Source: Roseburia sp. (GTDB lineage: Bacteria > Bacillota > Clostridia > Lachnospirales > Lachnospiraceae). From it: a stretch of DNA of 64,000 nt. The DNA is taken from NCBI GenBank assembly GCA_019421345.1, contig JAHZFL010000013.1, forward strand, positions 25,099 through 89,098, in the 5' to 3' direction. The notes under the pieces are model-generated. The model made no database searches. It was not told the DNA's origin and was given only the letters and a program-made list of their open reading frames with translations. A program made the translations under genes and the position numbers. Positions 49,537 to 57,785 of this stretch are shown piece after piece. Numbering within the stretch: position 1 is the first letter of the stretch; every line of letters starts with the position of its first letter.

Positions 49537-52374
49537 ATGATACGACTGAGAGCAAACGCAGAATTAAAGCAGACATTTGAACGGCTGATCGGGGCGGCAA
49601 AGGTACCGGTGAAGTGGAACGGTATCTTTGTCGTTGTTGATAATTATATGATATTGCAGGGAGAGGTGCGTTCCCTGTTTTTTCATTTTGATACAAAAAA
49701 GGTTACATCGAACATTATAGAGATACCGGAGCAGGAGGAGATCCGGGACGTAGGAGAGAATCAGCGTGTACAAAACGCGATCAATATGATTCTTTATGCC
49801 TTTGGAAAATGGGGGACGATCGGAGGCGTCCGTGTCGACAAGGATAACCGCGAGCTTAGCAGATTGTTTGCGGGCATTATGCGGGAGTATGGCGCAGAGC
49901 CGGAATATACGCCGTTATATCTGCGGTTTTACAGAAACGGGATCAGGATTACTTATGAGGATGTGATTCAGCTCGCGTTAGAATATGAGGATGAGCCGGA
50001 GCAGGAGAGCGGCGGAGACGGACAGGGGCTTTGGCACAAAATGATCTGGAAAAGGATGCGCGCGGAGTTTACGCGGGTGGAGACGACGGTGGCGGAGCGC
50101 AGACGAAACAGACTCGGCAATAATTTTTATATGGTTGGTTATCTGTGCCCTGACTGCGGCAGAAATTTACATATGGTGGTTTATCCCGGGGGGAAGGAGT
50201 TTCGGATCGAGACGGAGGAGGGCGGCGTGCTGTTAGCACGCGCGGCAACCTGTGCCAAATGCCGCAGCTTTTTTACACCGCGACCAAAGAAGCTGTTTGC
50301 TGACGGAGATGCCTATGTGATGGATTTTGAGGAGGACGAGGCGGCATATGAGGATTATCTGGAGCTTTTGGGAGGCACGGGGCGTCGTGTGTCAAACAGC
50401 CACTGCAATGAATATGAGGACGGCAGAGAGGTGGCGGATGCATACGGCGAAGCAGACGGAGCAGACGAGCTTTCCGCCCATTTGCCGGAATTATCGGAGG
50501 AGGAGCTAAATAAGCTCGCGGCACGGATGGAGGAGGGCTTTTATCCCGATGAACGTGTCAAAAAAATGGAGCAGGACGTAAAGAAGCGGAAAAAAGGAAA
50601 GGGCAGCAGAGAGGAAAAAAGAAAAGGGCAGACGACTGAGGAGGAGCAGACAGCAGAACAGACGGAAGCGCGCACAGCATCCGGCGTACCGCATGATGAG
50701 CTTCGGGCGGAGGACGCCCGCAGAGAAAGGGCGGGCAGATCATTGCCTTTTTCTGCTGAAAAGCAGGAGCGTCCGGTGCAGGCATCTTTGCGGCATACGC
50801 AGGAGGAACGGGAAGAACAGACGTCCGATATGGAGAAGGAAAAAAGCGGACGCCAGACAAAGTCTTTGGCTTTTTGGGAAAAAGTGCAGAGGGAGAAAAA
50901 CAGCCGGGAGGATGCAGCCGGTGAGGAGGAACGCGTATCCGCCGCAGAGACGGGCAGGGAGGATGTCTCCGTAAAAGCAGATGATTTGCGGAACGCCCGT
51001 CACAGATATGCGCAGTCAGAGCGGGAGAGAGATGCCTGGCGGGAGACGGACACAAAGCAGGAGAGGGACACAAAGCAGGAGAGGGACACAAAGCAGGAGA
51101 CAGAGATTCAAGCGGAGCTGACAACGAGCCAGAAAATCGTGCGCTTACGAGCGGAGCGTGCGGCAGAAAAGGAGATCAAGCGGCTGCGGGAGAGGACGCA
51201 GGCGGCAGAAGGCAAGCCGTATGTCATCATTCAGCGGGTGCTTGAGGAGGTACGGCAGTCGCCGGCGCCGGAGGGAGAAAAGAGAGAGCTTTTGGAAAAA
51301 CTTTCCGCATGGAGACAGAAACAGGCTGACCACGAGGTAGAAACGCTTGTTAGGAATATGCCGCCGCAGCGAAGCAGAAGGCAGTACAAGCAGTATCTGG
51401 AACAGATCAAAAGCTATGAGGATGCAGATCTGACACCGTATGAAGAAATTTTGAGCGAGAAAAGAACCGAGGCGGAGAAGCAGGAAATTGCAGATATGGT
51501 GCGGCGTGCAAGAAAGACCGATCGCGGAGAGCTGTTTGAATTGCTGGACCGACTGCGTGCGGAGGAATTTTTGGAGGAGCTGCTCTCGCCGTATGAGGAA
51601 AAGATCAAGGAGCGGATCAGACAGATGGACGCAGAGGAAATTGCGCAGATTTGTCCGAATCCGATGCAGATGAGCTTTGCGGAAGGAATGGAGGCATATG
51701 AGAAAATCAAGGGGGGAGATTTTCTGCCGGAATTAAAGGAGGATGTACTAAAGCAGCTCACGAAGCGTCTGACAAAAATTAAGACGGAGGAGTGCGAGCT
51801 TTTAGTACGAAAGCTGGCGGAGGAATTGAAGGAAGCGAACATTGCAGAGAATCCAAGACATCATTTTTACCCCGCGCGTAAGGTACTGCTCCGGCAGGCG
51901 TCCCCGGAGGAGCTTGAGGTGATCGAATTTGCACTGGCATCCTATGCGGCCCGAAGGGGGATGTTTGAATATCCGATTTTTGTGGTGGATGCCACACACA
52001 ATGGAACGGGCAGGGAAGGCATTATTTTAACCACGGAGCATTTGTATTACAGCACGCTTCTGAATGCGTACGGCGTGCCGCTTTCTAAGATCGCATCGAT
52101 TGAGGGAAGCACGGGATTTTTAAAAAAGGGACTTTACCTGTACCAAAAGGACGGCGCGAAGCTAAAGCTCCCCTATGCCGTTTTGGGCAGCGAGCTTGAG
52201 GCGTTTGGAGAGGTATTGGATTCCTTTGTGCATTATCTTCAGGAAAAACCCGATTCCAGAAGCCTCTCCTATCTGGCGAGCGAGCGTCATGAGACGATCT
52301 GCTGCTATCGCTGCGGATATGAATATCGGGGAGGAAATATCTGCCCGAAGTGCGGTTACCGGAATAATGAATAG
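49537..52374 (+). CDS. Large cytoplasmic protein with two zinc ribbons and a charged disordered middle
   Basis: 945 aa, family not recognised. An N-terminal domain (about 1-170) is followed by a zinc ribbon with CPDCGRN and CAKCRSFF (about 205-250). A highly charged low-complexity region (about 280-560) has three 18-bp repeats encoding DTKQER at 51049-51100. A helical region rich in Glu/Lys comes next, then a domain resembling bacterial PH folds (ILTTEHLYYSTLL, near residue 830). The C-terminal zinc ribbon has CYRCGYEY and CPKCGYRN. ATG 49537 has GGAG 6 nt upstream. No signal peptide is seen. Confidence 0.7.
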   Translation: MIRLRANAELKQTFERLIGAAKVPVKWNGIFVVVDNYMILQGEVRSLFFHFDTKKVTSNIIEIPEQEEIRDVGENQRVQNAINMILYAFGKWGTIGGVRVDKDNRELSRLFAGIMREYGAEPEYTPLYLRFYRNGIRITYEDVIQLALEYEDEPEQESGGDGQGLWHKMIWKRMRAEFTRVETTVAERRRNRLGNNFYMVGYLCPDCGRNLHMVVYPGGKEFRIETEEGGVLLARAATCAKCRSFFTPRPKKLFADGDAYVMDFEEDEAAYEDYLELLGGTGRRVSNSHCNEYEDGREVADAYGEADGADELSAHLPELSEEELNKLAARMEEGFYPDERVKKMEQDVKKRKKGKGSREEKRKGQTTEEEQTAEQTEARTASGVPHDELRAEDARRERAGRSLPFSAEKQERPVQASLRHTQEEREEQTSDMEKEKSGRQTKSLAFWEKVQREKNSREDAAGEEERVSAAETGREDVSVKADDLRNARHRYAQSERERDAWRETDTKQERDTKQERDTKQETEIQAELTTSQKIVRLRAERAAEKEIKRLRERTQAAEGKPYVIIQRVLEEVRQSPAPEGEKRELLEKLSAWRQKQADHEVETLVRNMPPQRSRRQYKQYLEQIKSYEDADLTPYEEILSEKRTEAEKQEIADMVRRARKTDRGELFELLDRLRAEEFLEELLSPYEEKIKERIRQMDAEEIAQICPNPMQMSFAEGMEAYEKIKGGDFLPELKEDVLKQLTKRLTKIKTEECELLVRKLAEELKEANIAENPRHHFYPARKVLLRQASPEELEVIEFALASYAARRGMFEYPIFVVDATHNGTGREGIILTTEHLYYSTLLNAYGVPLSKIASIEGSTGFLKKGLYLYQKDGAKLKLPYAVLGSELEAFGEVLDSFVHYLQEKPDSRSLSYLASERHETICCYRCGYEYRGGNICPKCGYRNNE
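51049..51100 (+). repeat. Three 18-bp tandem repeats in the 945-aa protein gene
   Basis: Units GACACAAAGCAGGAGAGG at 51049 and 51067, with a third partial unit from 51085. They encode Asp-Thr-Lys-Gln-Glu-Arg repeats in the disordered region. Confidence 0.9.
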
Positions 52375-52504
52375 CGGATAAAAGGGGTGTGAAAGCTGTG
52401 TATTTGTGATGCACGATGAAAATGCGGGCATTTGGCAATCATGGCGGAAGGAATGAGACAAGGCTTTCCTTTCATAAGATATACAAAAATATCTGGAAAA
52501 TGAA

Positions 52505-53326
52505 ATGAAAAAAAGTTGGAAAAAAGGAATATGTCTTGTGTTGTTCTTTTCCGTTCTCTTTTTATCCGGACGTGAGGCGGCACAGCTACGGCAGGAGCAT
52601 GCCATTGGCGTTATGAATCCCATCCGGCAGGCGGAAAACTGGGGGCTTGGATTTGGTGCGGAGGGTGCGCAGCCGTCGGGCAATGCAACGGCGGAGGAGC
52701 TAAAAAAATATGATGCGTTTTATGTGGGAGAGCAGGAGAAAAAGGTCATCTATCTGACCTTTGACTGCGGATACGAAAATGGAAATACAGAGCCGATCCT
52801 TGATGCATTAAAAAAGCATCATGCTCCCGCCACCTTTTTTGTCGTAGGTCATTTTCTTGAGACGGCGCCGGAAATCGCAAAGCGCATGGTGGCAGACGGG
52901 CATACGGTCGGCAATCACACCTACCACCACCCTGATATGTCCGCAATTTCGGATATGACGTCCTTTCAGAAGGAGATGGATGACGTGGCGGCGCTTTTTT
53001 ACGAGACGACCGGAACGAAGCTGGCAAATTATTACCGTCCGCCGCAGGGCAAATACAGCACCGAGAATCTTAAAATGGCAAAAGAGCTTGGCTATCAGAC
53101 ATTTTTCTGGAGTCTTGCCTATGTGGACTGGAATGTGGATGCGCAGCCATCAAAGGAGGAAGCGTTTGATAAGCTTTTAAAAAGAATCCATCCGGGAGCG
53201 ATCGTTTTGCTCCACACCACTTCAAAGACGAACGGAGAGATACTGGATGAGCTTCTCACAAAATGGGAGGAAATGGGGTATGAATTTCATTCCCTCGATG
53301 AGCTGGCACAGGGAAAAGCTGCTTAG
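52505..53326 (+). CDS. pdaA: PdaA-like polysaccharide (peptidoglycan) deacetylase
   Basis: 273 aa. A signal peptide or N-terminal anchor (about 7-25) precedes a CE4 deacetylase domain with TFDCGYENGN (Asp ligand pair), HTYHHPD (zinc His), YRPPQGKYS and VLLHTTSKTN. The architecture matches PdaA, which deacetylates N-acetylmuramic acid on the way to muramic-delta-lactam in spore cortex. The 3' end overlaps the convergent glycosyltransferase gene by 4 nt. Confidence 0.88.
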   Translation: MKKSWKKGICLVLFFSVLFLSGREAAQLRQEHAIGVMNPIRQAENWGLGFGAEGAQPSGNATAEELKKYDAFYVGEQEKKVIYLTFDCGYENGNTEPILDALKKHHAPATFFVVGHFLETAPEIAKRMVADGHTVGNHTYHHPDMSAISDMTSFQKEMDDVAALFYETTGTKLANYYRPPQGKYSTENLKMAKELGYQTFFWSLAYVDWNVDAQPSKEEAFDKLLKRIHPGAIVLLHTTSKTNGEILDELLTKWEEMGYEFHSLDELAQGKAA

Positions 53327-54654
53327 CTGCTAAGAACTTTTTGGATGTTTTCATGCATTTTGGAGGAAAGTTTTAGGTATTGTTCGTATTCCTCCTCCGT
53401 AAAATCACGAAACCGTGCAGCGTCAAAATCATTGAGCGCGAGCGTAAGCTCAGGCAAAAGGCTGTGCGCGGGAGCAAGCAGCTCAATGTGCAGCGCACGC
53501 TTGCCTGATTTTTGGGAAGCAGCCGCATCTACGCCGGTCACTTTGATAAAGTTTTTGGAGGAGAGACGCTGCAGCGCAAGAGAGAGGCTGCTTTTTGTCA
53601 TACCGCAAAAATCTGCAAGCTCCCTGCGGCTGTGGACCTCGTCCAGCTCGCTTAGGTGGAGCAGCAGTCTGATTTCCCGAAGACTAAGATCATTGCGGAG
53701 CGCGCACGGTTCCAAATAGCGTTCCAATAATTTGCGGCTGCGGTAGGCTTCTGCCAACACGCCTTCCTTGGCGACAGCAGCGGCATTGATTGCCGAGCGT
53801 TCCTCTCCGAGCCTTAAAACACCCGGAAGCAGTGCGGAAGGAACAGCGCCGTCGCCGGCAGCCTCGACAAAAAAGCGGTAGACAGACAGCCGCTTTTTTT
53901 CGTAATACTTTTCATCGTAAAGATTCTTATAGAAATTATTGTAATATTCAAATACCATAAATTTCATCTTAATGGTTTTGCTGATGCTCATGCCCTGACT
54001 GGCGAGCGAGCCCTTTGTCCGCACATAATAATAAATAGGAACCTGCAGGGCATAAAAGACATTGGCATGAAGGATATATTCCAGATTAAATAAAAAATCC
54101 TCGCACCAACTGATGGAGGGATCCATCAGCAGCTCATATTTTTCCACCAAATCTCTGCGGTAGAGCTTATTCCAGAGAACGCCGTAATAGAAGTCTGCCG
54201 GATTTTCCATCATATGGGCTGCAAATTCCTCGCGCGTAAGGACGCCGTTTGCCTGAATATCTCCCTTTTGTGCGACACGGTCGTCCACGACACGATAGAA
54301 ATCAGAAATAACAAGGTCACAGTGATAGGTTTTGGCAGCGCGCACAAGCAGCTTTGTCGCATCGGGCGTCATCCAGTCATCGCTGTCGAGAAATTGCAGA
54401 TAGGTTCCGGTTGCCTGACGGATCGCAGTATTGCGGCTGTCAGATACGCCGGTATTTTGCTTATGGATGACCCGCACGCGTGCATCAGCGGCAGCGTAAG
54501 AATCACAGATGGCGCCGGAGGCGTCGGTGCTTCCGTCATCCACTAAAAAAAGCTCGAAATTTTTGTATTCCTGGTTGAGAATGCTGTCAACGCAGCGGTT
54601 TAAATATTTTTCGGAATTATAAATCGGAACGATGATGCTTATCGTTGGGTTCAT
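53323..54654 (-). CDS. Family 2 glycosyltransferase fused to a MarR-type winged helix
   Basis: 443 aa. The N-terminal GT-A domain (about 1-230) shows SIIVPIYNSEKYL, LVDDGSTDASG and the DxD-type FLDSDDWM. The region to about 320 is helical. The C-terminal 120 residues read as a MarR DNA-binding domain: LSLREIRLLLHLSELDEVHS, then RELADFCGMTKSSLSLALQR and FTEEEYEQYLKLSSKMHENI. No stop or frameshift separates the two parts. A glycosyltransferase with an attached transcription-factor domain is unusual; its targets are unknown. Confidence 0.85.
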   Translation of the reverse strand: MNPTISIIVPIYNSEKYLNRCVDSILNQEYKNFELFLVDDGSTDASGAICDSYAAADARVRVIHKQNTGVSDSRNTAIRQATGTYLQFLDSDDWMTPDATKLLVRAAKTYHCDLVISDFYRVVDDRVAQKGDIQANGVLTREEFAAHMMENPADFYYGVLWNKLYRRDLVEKYELLMDPSISWCEDFLFNLEYILHANVFYALQVPIYYYVRTKGSLASQGMSISKTIKMKFMVFEYYNNFYKNLYDEKYYEKKRLSVYRFFVEAAGDGAVPSALLPGVLRLGEERSAINAAAVAKEGVLAEAYRSRKLLERYLEPCALRNDLSLREIRLLLHLSELDEVHSRRELADFCGMTKSSLSLALQRLSSKNFIKVTGVDAAASQKSGKRALHIELLAPAHSLLPELTLALNDFDAARFRDFTEEEYEQYLKLSSKMHENIQKVLSS

Positions 54655-54748
54655 AAAATAAAATCCTCCAGATGGACATTGCGATACACAGACCGTCTGT
54701 TGTCTGTGCTAGGTATTTTAGCATATCTTTCCGTTTCTGGCTAGTATA

Positions 54749-56479
54749 TCAGCTCTCCTGAAAGACGGGCAGGGAGCGTAAAACATCAATAAATTCCTGC
54801 TGCGTTAAATTTTCACTTCTCACGCGATATCCCACATCCTGATCCATAAATTCCGCAACATAGCACGGAACATATCCTGCCGGCTGGTCGCCGCCTTCAT
54901 AGTAAGGAGACTGGTATGCGCCGATCGTCAGAGGGATTGACTGAAGCGTCGAGGCTTCCGTCGTATCGTAGTGATAGAGTACGTCCGACTGCGGCAGCTT
55001 GTGCTTGGATACCTCGATCACCAGCGTTTTTCGCAGAGGGTTATATTCCTCGGAAAAGGAATCGCTGTAAAAGAGACCGAAGTTATCAAAAACGAGAGAA
55101 TCATTCTCGTAGGCGACAGTCCAGTACATCGTATCATTGACAGTCTCCGAGAGAAACGTATCGGAGTAAGGTGTCTGACAAAGCGTCAATCCGGCAGGAA
55201 CATAGGCGGGAGTGAAGGAAACGCCCAAATAGTCAGTAACCTGCGTCGTGTCCCATTGCTCGGTTCGCGCAGATTCGCTGAAATAAGCGATGTCGCTCTC
55301 CGCAGTCGTATAGTCATTAAAATATAAAACACCGTCCGTCAGTTCGACCTTTGCCTGAAATTCCTCCGGCGGTACCAGATCGGAGGACTGTGCGGATATA
55401 TAAGGAAGACACTGCATCAAAAAGGCTTCTAATTCCGTTTCGTTAAGCGCTGCGCTCACCTCATAATAAATGCCAAGCGCAGGCTCCAGGTAGGTAAGCG
55501 TTGTCATCCCGTTTTCCGTGCTTGTTACAAACCCGTTTCCCTTAAAATCATGGTAAAGCGAGAGAAGCGGAGAGATGATCAACTGTATCGTGACTGGCTT
55601 ATCGCCGTCCAGCGTGGCATAAAGAGCCCGTACATCCTGCTCCGGGATGTGGACGGCGCTTGCGTTCAGCGCCCCATAGGAGGCAGACAAGGCATTCGAC
55701 AGATAAAAGTAGTTGCCAAATCGATCCTGAACCTCCGCTAAGGAGAGCTCCTTTAGGTCATAGGTTTTGCCCTTTAAGGTCAGGGAGTCGGGGGCGATGG
55801 CATAGTCCGATTTCTGGAATAAGGGCTCTCCGTCATAGCTGACATAGGATAATTCGCTGTTTGCCGCCGTTTGGTATTGCCAGACCTTAAAATAAAGCTC
55901 CTGTAGGGAGGAGAGCAGAGAGTCGGCGTAGGTATGCATGGTTTCCTGCTCAAAGTCTGCGGCGTCCATATCGTTTTCCTCAAAATCAGTTTTGGCATAC
56001 TGCGAAACATAATCTCTGGTGCGCTCCTGTAAAACGGCGTCGTTTAAGGAGAAACTCTGCGAAAAAGAACTCTTGATATGCTCGGCAGTCTCCTCGTAGA
56101 CAAGCTTATAATGAAGCGCCTCTAAGAAGGCGTCCTCACTTCCATACTGTTCCAGTGCCTTTTCCTGAAAGAGAGATTGGTCGAGGGCTAATAATTCCTC
56201 GTATCTTGCCTGAACGTCTTCTTCACTGACGGAAACGGAAAAATCGTCCGCCTTTTCAAGCGTCACAAGCTCAAGTACCATACCTTCCAGAATCTCTGCC
56301 TCTGTCAGCCCTTTTTCCTTATATTTGGCAGAAATTTTATCAAATTCCTCCTGATAGACCGCTTCTCCGTTGACAGTGAGCAGAATATCTTTTTTTGGAA
56401 TATCCTGACTTGCTCCCGTACTGGAGCAGCCGGTAAGTGACAAGCAAATTGCCAAAGCGGGGATAATTAATTTTTTCAT
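54749..56479 (-). CDS. SurA/PrsA-like lipoprotein
   Basis: 576 aa. A lipoprotein signal (LSLTGCSST, cleavage before Cys18) precedes a helical N-terminal region (about 30-200) with the SurA_N pattern LLTVNGEAVYQEEFDKISAK. A long C-terminal part rich in Tyr, Asp and Ser follows, with no recognised catalytic motif and no clear PPIase domain. It is likely membrane-anchored and extracytoplasmic, with a folding or scaffold role inferred from the N-terminus. It lies 84 nt downstream of the protease gene on the same strand, with a 33-bp palindrome between. Confidence 0.7.
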   Translation of the reverse strand: MKKLIIPALAICLSLTGCSSTGASQDIPKKDILLTVNGEAVYQEEFDKISAKYKEKGLTEAEILEGMVLELVTLEKADDFSVSVSEEDVQARYEELLALDQSLFQEKALEQYGSEDAFLEALHYKLVYEETAEHIKSSFSQSFSLNDAVLQERTRDYVSQYAKTDFEENDMDAADFEQETMHTYADSLLSSLQELYFKVWQYQTAANSELSYVSYDGEPLFQKSDYAIAPDSLTLKGKTYDLKELSLAEVQDRFGNYFYLSNALSASYGALNASAVHIPEQDVRALYATLDGDKPVTIQLIISPLLSLYHDFKGNGFVTSTENGMTTLTYLEPALGIYYEVSAALNETELEAFLMQCLPYISAQSSDLVPPEEFQAKVELTDGVLYFNDYTTAESDIAYFSESARTEQWDTTQVTDYLGVSFTPAYVPAGLTLCQTPYSDTFLSETVNDTMYWTVAYENDSLVFDNFGLFYSDSFSEEYNPLRKTLVIEVSKHKLPQSDVLYHYDTTEASTLQSIPLTIGAYQSPYYEGGDQPAGYVPCYVAEFMDQDVGYRVRSENLTQQEFIDVLRSLPVFQES

Positions 56480-56500
56480 GATCCGTGTCCTCCTTAACGC

Positions 56501-56533
56501 CGTATAAAGGAGACGCAGCGTCTCCTTTATACG
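56501..56533. repeat. 33-bp perfect palindrome between protease and lipoprotein genes
   Basis: Arms of 16 bp (56501-56516 and 56518-56533, CGTATAAAGGAGACGC and its complement) with a single central base. There is no T tract on either side. On the minus strand it lies just before the lipoprotein start, so it may act as an attenuator, RNA-processing site or operator. Confidence 0.7.
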
Positions 56534-56563
56534 GTTAGTACAATCTGATACAGCAGTAGCTGT

Positions 56564-57265
56564 TTAGTATTTATTCTTTGCGCTGCTCCACTGACTGTTG
56601 TGCGCAGAGCAAAGATGTTCAAATAAGCTCCAGTTCTGATCCCAGCCCTGTTTCATAACGCAGTTGTCTGTGCAGTGCTCAAGCCCGTATGTATGTCCGA
56701 CCTCGTGCTGTGCGCTCTTGCAGTTCTGCGTATAGCTGTGGTCAAATACAAGCGCATAGGGCTGATTTAAGTATGCAACGCCAAAGGTAACGCTGCTTCC
56801 TGTATCAGCAACCGGTCCGGCGAAGGCGATCATAAGGTCCGCGTTTCCCTTGCCCACATGATTTGTTGCATTCTCCAGCGCGTTGTTTGCGTTGCTTGTA
56901 TTACCGGCAGACCAATTTGGCTGTGAAGCGGAGTAAAAATCAATCCCAAACTGCTTCGCCAGATAATCGTCAATACGCTCTACCACTTTGTTTGCCTCAT
57001 AATAGTAGTCGCTGTAGCGGCTGCGCCAGGAGTCTTCAAGCGGAGACTGTACGTTGACATTGATGGAAGCCGCTCTGCTGAGCACCTGGCTGTCTTCCCA
57101 GTTTGGCTCTGCGTTTGGCAGTTCCGGGATACTCCGAAAGCTTGCCATCTGGTTGTCCACACATTCGATCACTTGCCATGAGTCTGTCGTTTCTGCAAAT
57201 GCAGCCGTTGGAAATGCAGTCATACATAAAGTGCAAGCGGTAAGCGCCGTAATCAGTTTTTTCAT
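56564..57265 (-). CDS. Secreted metzincin-like zinc protease
   Basis: 233 aa. A signal peptide (about 1-24, ending AAFA) precedes an HEVGHTYGLEH zinc motif (residues 187-197) and a short loop CTDNC to a Met-turn (Cys-Val-Met, 202-204). This is a compact metzincin pattern. Cys198 and Cys202 may form a disulfide or extra metal site. The region 40-180 has no recognised domain. The ATG at 57265 has GGAG upstream. It is probably secreted. It may be a substrate or partner of the SurA-like lipoprotein encoded next to it, which is an inference. Confidence 0.75.
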   Translation of the reverse strand: MKKLITALTACTLCMTAFPTAAFAETTDSWQVIECVDNQMASFRSIPELPNAEPNWEDSQVLSRAASINVNVQSPLEDSWRSRYSDYYYEANKVVERIDDYLAKQFGIDFYSASQPNWSAGNTSNANNALENATNHVGKGNADLMIAFAGPVADTGSSVTFGVAYLNQPYALVFDHSYTQNCKSAQHEVGHTYGLEHCTDNCVMKQGWDQNWSLFEHLCSAHNSQWSSAKNKY

Positions 57266-57785
57266 AAAATTCTCCATTTCTGAGCGGTCTGTCACAGGGA
57301 GAAAATGCAAAGAGCAGGGCTGCGCTTGTCATATAAGCTATCTGTTTTCGCCCGGAAACAAATAGCTGTGTGAAAAATAAGCATGGGAATGTTATTTGGC
57401 ACACGGTCTCACCTGCGATATCATTCAGCGACAAAAGAATCCTTCATAAAAAATAAAACATGGGAATCACCTCTTTCTGAAATGTAAAACAAATCGTGTA
57501 GGCTTGTTCCTGTTATCTATTATATGATAGAGTGATTCTTCATATGACTGTTTTTTACAAAATAACAAATATTTTTTGTTCCGAGAGTCATTCAAAAGTA
57601 AGACGACACAGTTAGTCGTATTTAATAAGAAGAAGCATGGTATGAAAAAATCATTTTGTGGAAGATTCCATATTTTAAAACATATGGAAATTGTATATAA
57701 TAGGGATAATCAATATAAATGTTTCAGGCAGCTTAAGCGGCAGGAGAAAGGCTGAGGCGCATCAGATACAGAGGAGAAGACTTTT
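57266..57785. promoter_or_regulatory. Divergent intergenic region between protease and chemoreceptor
   Basis: No gene is supported. TATAAT at 57696-57701 is a probable -10 box for the chemoreceptor, without a good -35. The inverted repeat CCATAT (57668-57673)/ATATGG (57682-57687) just upstream may be an operator. The A/T-rich stretch 57480-57640 holds no recognisable signal, and I see no riboswitch. Confidence 0.4.

Noticed and set aside
51049..51100. Short tandem repeats as a CRISPR or VNTR in non-coding DNA
   Set aside because: They are in frame in the 945-aa protein gene and have no spacers.
57700..57785. Cyclic di-GMP or cobalamin riboswitch before the chemoreceptor
   Set aside because: The GGCAGCTTAAGCGGCAGGAG stretch does not carry the conserved core of either class.
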